A DNA stretch of 64,000 nt from Bacteroidota bacterium. GTDB lineage: Bacteria > Bacteroidota > Bacteroidia > NS11-12g > UBA955. The position numbers and the translations under genes were made by a program. The notes under the pieces are model-generated. The model was given only the letters and a program-made list of their open reading frames with translations. It had not been told where the DNA came from and did not search any database. Below, piece after piece: positions 55,168 through 63,326 of this stretch (the stretch's first letter is position 1; every line of letters begins with the position of its first letter). The stretch covers positions 1 through 64,000 of the forward strand of contig JAQCBH010000009.1 of NCBI GenBank assembly GCA_027621365.1. The letters are read 5' to 3'.

Positions 55168-56415
55168 TTATCGCCCGCGAATCCAAGAGGCAGGGTTCTG
55201 CTTGGCCTGACCCAACCATACTTGAAAGTTCAAAATGGTTCGGCCTTCTTCGTCGGTCATAACTTGGCCCAGTTTGGTACCCGAGCTCAATTCTTGGCCC
55301 TTGGCCACATAAACTTTTGACAACCGGGTATACACCGTAAAGTACTCCCCATGGTTCACCAAGACCGCTTGGCCTTGGCCAGGAATGGTCAAAATCGCCG
55401 ATACCTTTCCCTTAAACACACAGCGCGCCTCTCCCCCCGATTGGGTGGTGATATCTACCCCGTTGTTGATCGTCGTGATGCCCGGCAAATCCGGATGCTG
55501 GTGCGTGCCAAAACTCTGTGATATAAAACCGCGTTCAACCGGCCAGGGCAAACCGCCCTTATTGTTAACAAAGTCAGCGCTCAAAGCTCGTGCTTCAGGT
55601 GTCAAGGTTGAACTTGATGGACTTGACTTTGCCGTTCCCGATGATTTTGGAGCACTATTTTTCGCTGCCTGGCGCTGTCGTTCACGTTCAATTTCACGCG
55701 CAATAGCCTTGCTGATTTCTTTATTTAACTGGGCTACTTTAGCGCGATTTTTCTCAATGCGTTTCTTCAATTCTGCTTCTTTTCCAGTCAACGCTGTCAC
55801 CATTTGCTGCTTGGACTTCTTGTCATTTTCGAGCCTGTTCATTTCCAGCCGTTGATTGCCCAACAAACCGTAGCGCTCCTTTCTAAGTTGATTCAACTCG
55901 GCCAATGTGGTTTGCACCTTTTCTGCTTGTGCATTGATAGACGCAATCTGATGTCGTCTAAAATCAGACAATTTTCGCAAGAATTTCATGCGACGCATGA
56001 CTTGACGAATGTTCTTAGCTGATAATAAAAATGCAACTTCTTGCCCCCCTTTTCGGGTTTTATAAGCTTGAATGATTGTCCTCTTCAATTTCACCCTCTC
56101 CTTTTCATAGGCGAATTGCAAACGGTCTAATTCTTTCTGTTTGTTTTGAGTTTCGAGGTCCAATACCTGCACCTCTTCTTGCAAATTGCGAAGTAGCTGT
56201 TCGCTTTGAACAATAATTTGATTCAGTGCATTCAACCTGTACAGGGTTGCTTTTTTTTCTTTTTGGGTAGTTTTGAGAATTTTACGATTGGCGGCAATGT
56301 CAGACTCCGCCTTCTTTCGTTTCTTTTCCAAACTCGAACGAGATTGGGCATGCAGAGAATTCACCAACCAGAAGGCGGCGATCCAAATCAATCCTATTTT
56401 TAGGCAATTCTTCAA
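55168..56415 (-). CDS. EnvC-like murein hydrolase activator (degenerate M23/LytM)
   Basis: 415 aa from TTG, overlapping the DUF4292 stop (TTGA). Signal peptide ending NSLHAQ, a long coiled coil (about residues 25-255, rich in E/K/Q/R), a Ser/Pro linker, and a C-terminal LytM domain (RGFISQSFGTHQHPDLPGITTINNGVDIT ... NHGEYFTVYTRLSKVYV). The active-site HxxxD and YxHL positions read NNGVD and YTRL, so two zinc-ligand histidines are replaced. This fits EnvC, which activates amidases without cutting peptidoglycan itself. Last gene of the glycan/envelope operon. Confidence 0.9.
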   Translation of the reverse strand: MKNCLKIGLIWIAAFWLVNSLHAQSRSSLEKKRKKAESDIAANRKILKTTQKEKKATLYRLNALNQIIVQSEQLLRNLQEEVQVLDLETQNKQKELDRLQFAYEKERVKLKRTIIQAYKTRKGGQEVAFLLSAKNIRQVMRRMKFLRKLSDFRRHQIASINAQAEKVQTTLAELNQLRKERYGLLGNQRLEMNRLENDKKSKQQMVTALTGKEAELKKRIEKNRAKVAQLNKEISKAIAREIERERQRQAAKNSAPKSSGTAKSSPSSSTLTPEARALSADFVNNKGGLPWPVERGFISQSFGTHQHPDLPGITTINNGVDITTQSGGEARCVFKGKVSAILTIPGQGQAVLVNHGEYFTVYTRLSKVYVAKGQELSSGTKLGQVMTDEEGRTILNFQVWLGQAKQNPASWIRGR

Positions 56416-57263
56416 TACTCCACGAGCTCGTACCCATCAGGTACGGCGAATGGATACGAAGGTATGGACGTAAATCTTGCCGTTTTTAACCGCAAAGAGG
56501 CCTGTACGATATTCTGAGCGGATGCCTTCGTTTCTCCTCCCAACAGACGAATAAACTGAGGCATGTTCATGCCATCCCCTTCGGTAAATTCATCGTAGGC
56601 CCAGGTCAGACGCCAGGTTTCGGCAGGGTCATTCACAGAAGCACAATGAAGCAAGGTGCGTGATTCGTTCTCGCCTTTCCACGTAGCCGAACGGCCACGG
56701 TACACCAAGCTGCTGTCTTCCCAGCTGCAATCGTTGATGGTGCCGGGGAGGTAACTCACATCCAATCCGTGGTATTTGGCCTTGATTCTAGGGGCCTCGC
56801 CTTGGGCATCTTCCTCATAGGCCATGCACAAACAGGGCCCAAAGGCTGATTCTTGGTTCATCAACATCTCTTGCAAAGCTGTCAATGGCATGGAAAAACC
56901 AAGCAATTCAGTCATGCGTTCAGCAGGCATGCTGTAGTATTTGCGGTTGTACAAATCCATCATGAAAAAGGAGTCTTTGCGCAGCAAGCCTTTGGCAACT
57001 TGAATGCCTAAAGCGGCTTGTATGGAGAACCATACAATGCTGTCCCTTCGCATGCGAACGCTCAATATGAGGCCCATTTCCTGACCAAATCCCGCAGCCA
57101 TGACATCGTACCGGGCGGCTAGATACTCCCAGTTGTGAACAGACGATTCTATCGTTGCAGTGTCACCAGCGTTCAACTCGTCAGAGAAAGTCGTATCCTG
57201 CTGGGCCCAAGTCAAAGAGGCCGTCATCATAAAAAGGGCGAGAAATAGGTATTTCATTTTCAT
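56412..57263 (-). CDS. DUF4292 family protein
   Basis: 283 aa from the ATG at 57263 (MKMKYLFLALFMMTASLTWAQQ signal peptide); the preceding 48 track residues are out-of-frame readthrough of the TPR gene end. ATGA overlap with the TPR gene upstream supports this start. The beta-rich body (GLILSVRMRRDSIVWFSIQAALGIQVAKGLLRKDSFFMMDLYNRKYYSMP) resembles LolA/LolB-type lipoprotein-carrier folds, as proposed for DUF4292. Function unproven. Conserved neighbour of a TPR gene and an M23/EnvC gene in Bacteroidota. Confidence 0.85.
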   Translation of the reverse strand: MKMKYLFLALFMMTASLTWAQQDTTFSDELNAGDTATIESSVHNWEYLAARYDVMAAGFGQEMGLILSVRMRRDSIVWFSIQAALGIQVAKGLLRKDSFFMMDLYNRKYYSMPAERMTELLGFSMPLTALQEMLMNQESAFGPCLCMAYEEDAQGEAPRIKAKYHGLDVSYLPGTINDCSWEDSSLVYRGRSATWKGENESRTLLHCASVNDPAETWRLTWAYDEFTEGDGMNMPQFIRLLGGETKASAQNIVQASLRLKTARFTSIPSYPFAVPDGYELVEY

Positions 57264-58375
57264 TCTATTATGTAAGGTTGGCAGCGAGCCGATATTGGCC
57301 AGCCGCGCTGCTTGTGCAAGTCGCGTGCCATTTTCCACTCGGCCTGTAAATTTCGGTTCTCCAAGGGTTGCTCCAATTTTTTGAATTGCTCGGCCAAGAA
57401 CACCCAATCATCGTACAGCAAGAACTGGTACAAAGGTCTGTTTTCGTTTAGGCTTTCAAAAGATTCAGCGCCATAAATGGATAAGGTTTGCTCTGCCAAG
57501 GGTCTCAATCCGCTCAAAAGCGGCAACAACCAACCTGAGGTTTGGGCTTCTTGCATGGCTTTGGCCCATCGAGCCAGGGCTGCTACCCTGACAGGTACGG
57601 GTGAAAAGGGGTACAAGGCCTCCAATTCCGTAGCCAAAGCGAACAACTCCTCTACCTCGCCGTTCAAGTACATCCAAGCGGCTAACTCTTCCATTCCGGC
57701 TGCCGTCGGATGTTGACGAATCTCGGCCGCCAATTCTTGCAAGCGCTGCTCGGCGCCACCTGGAGCCACAAAGATCAAATCGCTTGGGCTTGATTGGGTT
57801 GGGGCTTCCCGCTCAGGGACAATGAAACGCGTCGCCCAGTATTGCCATTGCGGGCCTTTTCCAAATCGCTCGCCCCACTGCTTCCATAGGGTCTCTGCTT
57901 GGGAAGTCTGGCCTGCCTTGAACCAAGCTTCTACGGCATCGACATGGCGAGAATAGGAACGGGGCGTCAAGGCCAACCCTTGCTCGTAACATAGTGCTGC
58001 TTGCATGGGATCATCCATTTGTTTGTATACCTCGGCTTCGGCGTCCAACACCGCCAACCAAAGACCGGTGTCTTGAAATTCATTGTACTGCAGGGCCTTT
58101 TCCAACCAATACAAGGCAGCCTTGAAATCGGGCATATTCAACTGGGCATAGCGGTAAGCGGGCAGAGCCAAATGAGGACCCGATTTGACTTGGGAACTCA
58201 ACAGGGCTGCAAAGGCCGATTTGGCCTTTTCGGCATCGCCGTTCAGACGCGCTAGCTCGGCGGCCCTGAACTTTTGTTCAAATTGCAACAGAGGGGTCAA
58301 CACCTCGCGAGCCGTAGGGTTCACCCCGGCAATTGAATCTACCTGGGCCCTAACAGACCCAAGCAGGAAGAGCAT
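57260..58375 (-). CDS. TPR-repeat protein
   Basis: About 371 aa if started at the ATG at 58375, which overlaps the upstream stop (TAATG); the N-terminus MLFLLGSVRAQ is a short signal peptide, so a start further upstream inside the nucleotidyltransferase gene (MPRLHDRKPGF) cannot be excluded. The helical repeats (ALPAYRYAQLNMPDFKAALYWLEKALQYN, AALCYEQGLALTPRSYSRHVDAVEAWFKAGQTSQAETLWKQW) are TPR-like. Protein-protein scaffolding in the periplasm is the likely role, inside the flippase-dut-nucleotidyltransferase operon. Confidence 0.75.
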   Translation of the reverse strand: MLFLLGSVRAQVDSIAGVNPTAREVLTPLLQFEQKFRAAELARLNGDAEKAKSAFAALLSSQVKSGPHLALPAYRYAQLNMPDFKAALYWLEKALQYNEFQDTGLWLAVLDAEAEVYKQMDDPMQAALCYEQGLALTPRSYSRHVDAVEAWFKAGQTSQAETLWKQWGERFGKGPQWQYWATRFIVPEREAPTQSSPSDLIFVAPGGAEQRLQELAAEIRQHPTAAGMEELAAWMYLNGEVEELFALATELEALYPFSPVPVRVAALARWAKAMQEAQTSGWLLPLLSGLRPLAEQTLSIYGAESFESLNENRPLYQFLLYDDWVFLAEQFKKLEQPLENRNLQAEWKMARDLHKQRGWPISARCQPYIIE

Positions 58376-59376
58376 TAACCCTGTGAAGAGAAGTCTCCAA
58401 TGCTGTAGACCTGGCTGCGCCCGTCGATGGAAACCTGGTTTCCGATCATGGAGTCTTGGCATTGAAAATGAGTCAAGTTGCATTCGTTCAGGAGTATGCT
58501 GTTGCTGATGTTGCAGTGCTGGAGCTTGCTGCCCTTGCCAATGGCCACATGGGGCCCGATCTGGCAATGGCTCAATTCTACACCTTCGGCAATATAGCAA
58601 GGTTCTACTATCTGTACATGCTCAGGGAAACGCCCTGGGGTCAGACCAAACTGTTCTTTCTTGTTTTCCAATACGCGTTGGTTGGTGTATACCGTGGCCG
58701 CGTAGTTGCCGCAATCTAACCACTCGTCAACCTTACCAGGCATGAACTGCATGCCCTTCTGCTTCATGTTTTCCATGGCATTGGTCAACTGGTATTCGCC
58801 TTTTTCCTTGATGTCGTTGTCAATCAAATATTGCAATTCCGCATTCAAGGTTTCTCCACTCTTGAAGTAGTAAATGCCGATGATGGCCAAATCGGAAACG
58901 AATTCGGTGGGTTTTTCCACGAAGTCGGTGATGACCCCATCTTGGTTGTACTTCACCACCCCAAATTGCTCGGGATTGGCTACTTGGTGAACAAAAATCA
59001 CCCCGTCCTTGCTGCGATCCAAACGGAAATCAGAGCGGAACAAGGTATCGGCAAAGGCCACGATTACCTCGCCCTGCAAGCATTCTTTGGCGCAGAGAAT
59101 GGCATGGCCGGTTCCCAAGGCCTCCTCTTGGTAGAAAATGCGGCCCTTGGCACCAATTTGATCGGCAATGGCCAACAATTGAGCTTCTACTTCGGCACCA
59201 AAATCACCGATGACAAATCCTACCTCATCGATGGGCTCGTCGGTCATGGCGGCAATGTCTTCAATCAACCAATGCACAATCGACTTGCCCGCAACGGGAA
59301 TCAAGGGTTTGGCAGTGGTTAAAGTATGGGGCCTCATGCGCTTGCCGCGCCCGGCCATAGGAATGATTAGTTTCAT
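58375..59376 (-). CDS. sugar-phosphate nucleotidyltransferase with left-handed beta-helix tail
   Basis: 333 aa from the ATG at 59376 (MKLIIPMAGRGKRMRPHTLT). N-terminal nucleotidyltransferase (GxGxRMRPxT pyrophosphorylase motif, AKPLIPVAGKS, VIVAFADTLF, GVVKYNQDGVITDFVEKP) and a C-terminal hexapeptide-type beta helix (CQIGPHVAIGKGSKLQHCNISNSILL). Makes an NDP-sugar from sugar-1-phosphate, consistent with the flippase gene in the same operon. Substrate (glucose-type or mannose-type) not assignable by eye. Confidence 0.93.
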   Translation of the reverse strand: MKLIIPMAGRGKRMRPHTLTTAKPLIPVAGKSIVHWLIEDIAAMTDEPIDEVGFVIGDFGAEVEAQLLAIADQIGAKGRIFYQEEALGTGHAILCAKECLQGEVIVAFADTLFRSDFRLDRSKDGVIFVHQVANPEQFGVVKYNQDGVITDFVEKPTEFVSDLAIIGIYYFKSGETLNAELQYLIDNDIKEKGEYQLTNAMENMKQKGMQFMPGKVDEWLDCGNYAATVYTNQRVLENKKEQFGLTPGRFPEHVQIVEPCYIAEGVELSHCQIGPHVAIGKGSKLQHCNISNSILLNECNLTHFQCQDSMIGNQVSIDGRSQVYSIGDFSSQG

Positions 59377-59484
59377 AGTATTCGTGGCATTAGGGCCAAA
59401 AACGGGCACAAAGTACGCCAATCAAAGGCACTTTTCCCTTTCAGACTTGTTTAATGAGTGTGAACTTTTGACGAATTGCCGGTC

Positions 59485-59925
59485 TCAAACCCCGCTTGAA
59501 CCATAGCCTCCTGCACCGCGCTCAGTGGCATCCAAAGAGTCGGTCAAGGTCCAGTCTACGCGTTCGTGTTTGGCGATGACCATCTGAGCCATTCGATCTC
59601 CGTCTTTCACTTCAAAGGGCTCCGATCCGTGGTTGATCAGCAGCACTTTTATTTCCCCTCGGTAGTCAGCATCGATGGTACCAGGGCTGTTCAAAACGGT
59701 AATGCCGTGCTTGAGTGCCAAGCCACTTCGGGGACGCACTTGAGCTTCGTATCTGCTGGGGAGAGCCATGAACAAACCCGTGGGAATCAAGGTGCGTTCA
59801 CCCGGTGCTATGACCACAGGCTCGCTCACAAAAGCGCGCAGATCCAAACCGGCACTCAACTCCGTTTCGTGTGAAGGCAAGGGGTGGTGAGAGCGATTGA
59901 TGATGGGTATGTTCAAGGAATTCAT
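59485..59925 (-). CDS. dut: dUTP diphosphatase
   Basis: 146 aa from the ATG at 59925, overlapping the flippase stop (ATGA); the track's 80 leading residues are readthrough. Trimeric dUTPase motifs: 1 AGLDLRAF, 2 [11 protein letters not shown], 3 [20 protein letters not shown], 4 [13 protein letters not shown] and 5 [10 protein letters not shown] at the C-terminus. Hydrolyses dUTP to dUMP, protecting DNA and feeding dTTP synthesis. Its position between flippase and nucleotidyltransferase is a conserved Bacteroidota arrangement without an obvious pathway link. Confidence 0.96.
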   Translation of the reverse strand: MNSLNIPIINRSHHPLPSHETELSAGLDLRAFVSEPVVIAPGERTLIPTGLFMALPSRYEAQVRPRSGLALKHGITVLNSPGTIDADYRGEIKVLLINHGSEPFEVKDGDRMAQMVIAKHERVDWTLTDSLDATERGAGGYGSSGV

Positions 59926-61391
59926 GATTTTGATTTTATGCGTTTCCAAGGGCGCTCGATCAACCAAACACCCATGAGGTAGGCGGGAACAGCCATCCAA
60001 GCCAATGACTGCAATTCGGGCATGGTAAGAACCGCGTATCCGCAGGCGAATGCCAGAGTCAAGGCTGGAAGAATTTTGCCCAACTCGTAGGGAATCGGAT
60101 AGGCTTTTTGCCCCCAGATGTAGGCGGCTATGACCATACTGGCATAGGCCCCCAAGGTGGTCCAAGCCGAACCTTCAAAGCCCAAACGGGGTATCAAATA
60201 AAAGTTTCCGACCAGGGTCAACATAGCACCTCCGAGGGCGATGATGGCGCCCCATTGGGTTTTGCCTGACACCTTGTACCATACACTCAAATTGTAATAC
60301 AAACCCAGGCAGACATTGGCCGCTAGCAATATGGGCACCACCGACATGCCGCGGTTATCGGCAAAATATTGGGGGTTGCGAATCAGCAAAGGACCCAAGA
60401 AGGGCAAGGACACCAGTGTGGCCAAAAAGAGAAACCCGACCACATAGCTGAACCAGCGCATCACATAGGCATAGGTTTCGGGGGCTTTTTCATCGCCAGC
60501 CCGGCTGAAAAAGAAGGGTTCAGCTGCAAAGCGAAAGGCCTGCACAAAAAGAGTGAGCACCAGGCTCAATTTGTAAAAGGCCGAATATACCCCCACCTCG
60601 TATTCAGCACTTCCATTCGGAAGCAAGTGCTTCAATAAAATACGGTCGAAGGTTTCATTCACCATACCCGCCAAACCCACCACTACCATAGGCAGAGAAT
60701 AGCGCAGCATGTCGTTGAGCAAGCCCCTATCCAGTCCTTCTCGCAAATTGGAAAAAGCTCCGGCCAACAGAGGCAAAGTCACCACAGAGGCCAGCAGGTT
60801 GGAAAGGAAAATGTTTGACACCATTTGTTCAGGCCTGGCCCAGTATACGGCCCATTCGTGTCCTTGCGAAGCCCAATAGGGACAGAGTAATACGAAAAAC
60901 AGGTTGGCCCCGATGTTGACCCCAATGTTCGTCAGCCGCACGGCGGCAAAGGCCCAGGGCTTTTCTTGCTGCCTCAACCAGGCAAAGCCTAACGCAGACA
61001 AAGCATCGGCCGCCAAAATAATGGCAAACCACAAGGCGTATTCAGGGTGTTCGGGATAGCCCAACAAATCCATGATGGGCAATGCAAATAACTTGGCAGT
61101 CAATACCGCAAATAATCCAGTTATGATTAGCGCATGGCCTGCCGTAGCAAAAACACGAGCCGGGTTTTCGGTCTTGCGGGCGAAATGGAAAAAGCCTGTC
61201 TCCAAACCCAAGGCGGCCAGAACCGCTCCGAACGAGGCGTAGGCGAACATCACACTCACCACCCCGTAGTCCCCGACCAAGGCCAGTTTGGCGGTATACA
61301 AGGGTACCAATAAAAAGTTCAGGAATCGCCCCACCATCGTACTCAAACCGTAGACGGCAGTCTGCGAAGCCAGCTTTTTCAGAATTGACAC
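59922..61391 (-). CDS. polysaccharide flippase (Wzx/MATE-like MVF family)
   Basis: 489 aa from GTG. About 12-14 hydrophobic segments over the full length, starting [25 protein letters not shown], a common N-terminus of polysaccharide translocases. Conserved [25 protein letters not shown]-like central region; C-terminus positively charged ([10 protein letters not shown]). Moves lipid-linked glycans across the inner membrane. First gene of a six-gene minus-strand operon; promoter 4 nt before the start. Confidence 0.92.
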   Translation of the reverse strand: MSILKKLASQTAVYGLSTMVGRFLNFLLVPLYTAKLALVGDYGVVSVMFAYASFGAVLAALGLETGFFHFARKTENPARVFATAGHALIITGLFAVLTAKLFALPIMDLLGYPEHPEYALWFAIILAADALSALGFAWLRQQEKPWAFAAVRLTNIGVNIGANLFFVLLCPYWASQGHEWAVYWARPEQMVSNIFLSNLLASVVTLPLLAGAFSNLREGLDRGLLNDMLRYSLPMVVVGLAGMVNETFDRILLKHLLPNGSAEYEVGVYSAFYKLSLVLTLFVQAFRFAAEPFFFSRAGDEKAPETYAYVMRWFSYVVGFLFLATLVSLPFLGPLLIRNPQYFADNRGMSVVPILLAANVCLGLYYNLSVWYKVSGKTQWGAIIALGGAMLTLVGNFYLIPRLGFEGSAWTTLGAYASMVIAAYIWGQKAYPIPYELGKILPALTLAFACGYAVLTMPELQSLAWMAVPAYLMGVWLIERPWKRIKSKS

Positions 61392-61395
61392 GATT

Positions 61396-61403
61396 CAAAG
61401 GTA
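61396..61403 (-). promoter_or_regulatory. Flippase operon -7 box (TACCTTTG), 4 nt from GTG
   Basis: The minus strand reads TACCTTTGAATCGTG. Exact match with 4-nt spacing; drives the flippase-dut-nucleotidyltransferase-TPR-DUF4292-EnvC run. Confidence 0.7.
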
Positions 61404-61475
61404 AAGGGACAAGCCCTACCAAATGAAAGATCTTGAATGAATAGGGGGCTCTTCTTCGACTAGGAAAAAGACACT

Positions 61476-61527
61476 AATTCAGAAAAACACAGTAGGGGAT
61501 ACTGCCATTAAAAAGTGTTTCTGAATT
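61476..61527 (-). terminator. Nested inverted repeat, probable terminator after the lipoprotein gene
   Basis: AATTCAGAAA(aa)ACAC at 61476-61490 pairs with GTGTTTCTGAATT at 61515-61527, enclosing a second hairpin CAGTA-GGGGA-TACTG. On the minus strand a T-run follows several nt later. It sits 20 nt past the lipoprotein stop, at the border of the AT-rich block. Confidence 0.6.
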
Positions 61528-61546
61528 CTACCAATTTGCGTTTTAC

Positions 61547-62329
61547 CTAATTATTTCTCTTTTCCTTTCTTACGAAATAACGTGAACTCGACATCCCGCC
61601 GTAATAGAGTTTAAATTTCTCTTTCGATAGTATTGAGATTGTGCCCCAATTTCCTTTGAAAAATGAAGATCCTCCATACCATGAACGCCACATTCTTGGA
61701 ACCATAGAAAATTTTCCATTTTTTGAATACCTCACATTCATATACATGAGCATATCCTTGGTCCATCCATCATAATAGTTATCGCTGTATCCATGTAAAT
61801 TTCTGGTTTTTTCCCCTTTTACCTCTTTCTCTACCCATTTGAAATAAACCTTATGACTCGCAAAGCCTCCAACACCTTGCCACGTGTAATTCGTGAGAAT
61901 GTTAGTTAGATACTGATTGCTGATTTGTCCCTTTAACTCATCTGTTAAACCATTCTCTTTGTCATCCAACAGGTCGAAAACATAAGACATTGTATCAGAC
62001 TCACCCTTTTTCAAGATGTAATCAACCAATGATTGCTGCATGCCTCCAACAAATTTCTGGTCCTCTTTCATCATTTTACACGCCTCTTCAAAATCTTCCC
62101 AATTTTCTGACTTGATTAGGCCTACAAAACATTGCTTGATTCTCGCTTTACCTGAATCTTGCCATTCTTTATCTTCAGCATCTATTCGCTGAAACTCCCC
62201 TATGGCCTTACAAAACTTCTTATTTGACAATTCTGTCATTCCCTTTTCAAATTCTTCTGGAGGACCACAGGACACAAAAGCAAGTGAAATGAATAAAACA
62301 ACAGTTGAGAGTATTTTAAAATTTTTCAT
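61547..62329 (-). CDS. hypothetical lipoprotein, AT-rich block
   Basis: 260 aa from the ATG at 62329 (MKNFKILSTVVLFISLAFVSCGPPEE, lipobox FVSC). The N-terminal half is charged and helical (MTELSNKKFCKAIGEFQRIDAEDKEWQDSGKARIKQCFVGLI, TPR-like spacing), the C-terminal half strand-rich (ASHKVYFKWVEKEVKGEKTRNLHGYSDNYYDG, KFSMVPRMWRSWYGGSSFFKGNWGTISILSKEKFKLYY). No family recognised. The C-terminal domain resembles lipocalin-like stress-response folds only vaguely. Codon use is AT-shifted compared with the left 61 kb. Confidence 0.75.
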   Translation of the reverse strand: MKNFKILSTVVLFISLAFVSCGPPEEFEKGMTELSNKKFCKAIGEFQRIDAEDKEWQDSGKARIKQCFVGLIKSENWEDFEEACKMMKEDQKFVGGMQQSLVDYILKKGESDTMSYVFDLLDDKENGLTDELKGQISNQYLTNILTNYTWQGVGGFASHKVYFKWVEKEVKGEKTRNLHGYSDNYYDGWTKDMLMYMNVRYSKNGKFSMVPRMWRSWYGGSSFFKGNWGTISILSKEKFKLYYGGMSSSRYFVRKEKRNN

Positions 62330-62424
62330 TTTTGGTAGGTTAACAATGTAAAAATAGAAGGAAACCAATTTGTTACAAAACAATTCACCGTAAATTTTTG
62401 TGAATGACACTCCATTCTTAATCC

Positions 62425-63165
62425 TCAGTACTGAATTGTGTTAAGTTGAAAGTCCGGAAAAAACGTCGCAGACCCTTTGGAATTGTTCAAGAGAAATTCA
62501 TACAACTCTTCCGTTCGGAACATTCTCTCCAAGGCACCATGATTCAATTGACCAAACTCTGTGAACCGCAGATTCTGATCGTTGCATTCTCGTATGGCAT
62601 TCGCCATAACTACCGATTCCCTGAAAGGGATGGCCTCATCTCTTTTACCATGCGCGATCCAAACTGGAATTGTCGATAACCTGCACCCGTCAACCGTCTT
62701 ACCTCCCCCACAAAAAGCAGCCGCCGCACAAAACATATCAGGAAATTTCCCTGCCGTATGCAACGTACCATATCCACCTAAACTCATTCCAGTAATCGAT
62801 ATGCGATTGGTATCGATGCTATTCGAAGCTATAACCGATTGAATACACTTAACAACACTATCCGGTTTCCATAATTGGCCCTTTCTTACCTGGGGAGCTA
62901 CGATGACGGCTGGAAAAGACCTTCCTTTTCTCACTTCCGCAATCAATCCATATCGTTTGACCAAATTCAAATCCGTTCCACTCAACGATCGACCATGCAA
63001 GAAAACCATTAAAGGCCAATTAAATCCACTATCAGCATTGTAATTATCTGGTAAGTAAATCCAATACGGATAGGGTGACTGGCTGGAACTAATCGTGTAC
63101 AAATTTTGTCCGAACCCGACAAACGGCAATAGACCTAAAACATAAATAAAAAGTCTTTTTTTCAT
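62425..63165 (-). CDS. secreted alpha/beta-hydrolase (esterase/depolymerase-like)
   Basis: 246 aa from the ATG at 63165 (MKKRLFIYVLGLLPFVGFGQ signal peptide). Alpha/beta-hydrolase with intact triad candidates: nucleophile GMSLGGYGT, Asp in AHGKRDEAIPF, His in QLNHGALERMF; oxyanion region MVFLHGRSLSG. Resembles PHB-depolymerase/feruloyl-esterase-like enzymes (phospholipase/carboxylesterase type). Secreted to the periplasm, with no T9SS tail. AT-rich, divergent from the partial gene at 63327. Contrast with the first window hydrolase, which has lost its Ser. Confidence 0.88.
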   Translation of the reverse strand: MKKRLFIYVLGLLPFVGFGQNLYTISSSQSPYPYWIYLPDNYNADSGFNWPLMVFLHGRSLSGTDLNLVKRYGLIAEVRKGRSFPAVIVAPQVRKGQLWKPDSVVKCIQSVIASNSIDTNRISITGMSLGGYGTLHTAGKFPDMFCAAAAFCGGGKTVDGCRLSTIPVWIAHGKRDEAIPFRESVVMANAIRECNDQNLRFTEFGQLNHGALERMFRTEELYEFLLNNSKGSATFFPDFQLNTIQY

Positions 63166-63297
63166 TACAACATTGGACTTATAAACAGAGGTTGCGATGC
63201 AAAATAAACAATATAACACTAACCCCTGGCTCCTTGGAAAATAAAACTACGCTTATTAGACCAAAAAATTGATAAAAATGCTTTTTATTGCAATCCA

Positions 63298-63305
63298 TAA
63301 TTTTG
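63298..63305 (+). promoter_or_regulatory. -7 box (TAATTTTG) before the partial right-end gene
   Basis: Exact TAnnTTTG match 21 nt before the ATG at 63327; supports this ORF being expressed on the plus strand. Confidence 0.5.
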
Positions 63306-63326
63306 AAATTTGAATGTTCTATCAAA

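Noticed and set aside
58376-58600. N-terminal extension of the TPR protein ORF
   Set aside because: Mostly overlaps the nucleotidyltransferase beta-helix in another frame and is low-complexity; kept only as a possible alternative start for the signal peptide.
59926-60165. 80-residue N-terminal extension of dut
   Set aside because: Readthrough of the flippase gene; dUTPases start near [12 protein letters not shown].
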